The notes beneath the pieces are model-generated. The model was not told where the DNA came from, did no database searches, and saw nothing but the letters and a program-made list of their open reading frames with translations. DNA of 5,204 bases from a bacterium (lineage in GTDB: Bacteria > Babelota > Babeliae > Babelales > RVW-14): contig JAUIHA010000073.1 of assembly GCA_030432505.1 (NCBI GenBank), positions 1 through 5,204 on the forward strand, read 5' to 3'. Below are positions 5,204 to 5,204 of this stretch, in pieces. The translations under genes and the position numbers were made by a program. Each line of letters begins with the position of its first letter. Position 1 is the stretch's first letter.

Positions 5204-5204
5204 A

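Overview
The window is AT-rich (roughly one third G+C by eye), gene-dense bacterial DNA. It carries an outer-membrane lipoprotein gene of the LptE type next to a clamp-loader delta gene, which points to a Gram-negative (diderm) organism. Compact spacing, AT-rich codons, an SLC1-type amino-acid symporter and divergent housekeeping proteins would fit a host-associated lineage such as Dependentiae or Chlamydiae-like bacteria. That placement is a guess: no sequence here fixes the taxonomy.

Left half (1-2790, + strand): an apparent five-gene operon. It runs from the C-terminal S1 domain of a polynucleotide phosphorylase-like protein (pnp, partial), through RNase PH (rph), an LptE-like lipoprotein and a divergent DNA polymerase III delta subunit (holA), to a small Fis-type DNA-binding protein. 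Gaps are 29, 8, -1 and 5 bases. The operon joins two phosphorolytic 3'-5' exoribonucleases, LPS export, replisome loading and a nucleoid or regulatory protein. None of the four complete genes has a clear Shine-Dalgarno sequence.

Right half (2787-5204, - strand): an O6-alkylguanine-DNA alkyltransferase (ogt) lies downstream of a DAACS/SLC1 Na+-coupled amino-acid symporter with SstT-like TM8 residues. Further upstream is the C-terminal part of an unrecognised, weakly Sel1/TPR-like protein that enters from the right edge. ogt and fis converge and share a CTAG containing both stop codons. The probable ogt terminator lies inside the last codons of fis. A perfect 14-bp inverted repeat sits inside ogt.

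The most interesting stretch is the 243-base gap 4454-4696 in front of the symporter. It contains a good promoter candidate and a short dyad. It also contains an unannotated small ORF of 31-36 codons with its own SD, whose last six residues are CCSCCC. Just after its stop are two UUUUCC segments complementary to the symporter's SD (GGAGAA). This looks like a poly-cysteine leader peptide that could control the transporter by ribosome stalling or attenuation, a hypothesis built from sequence only.
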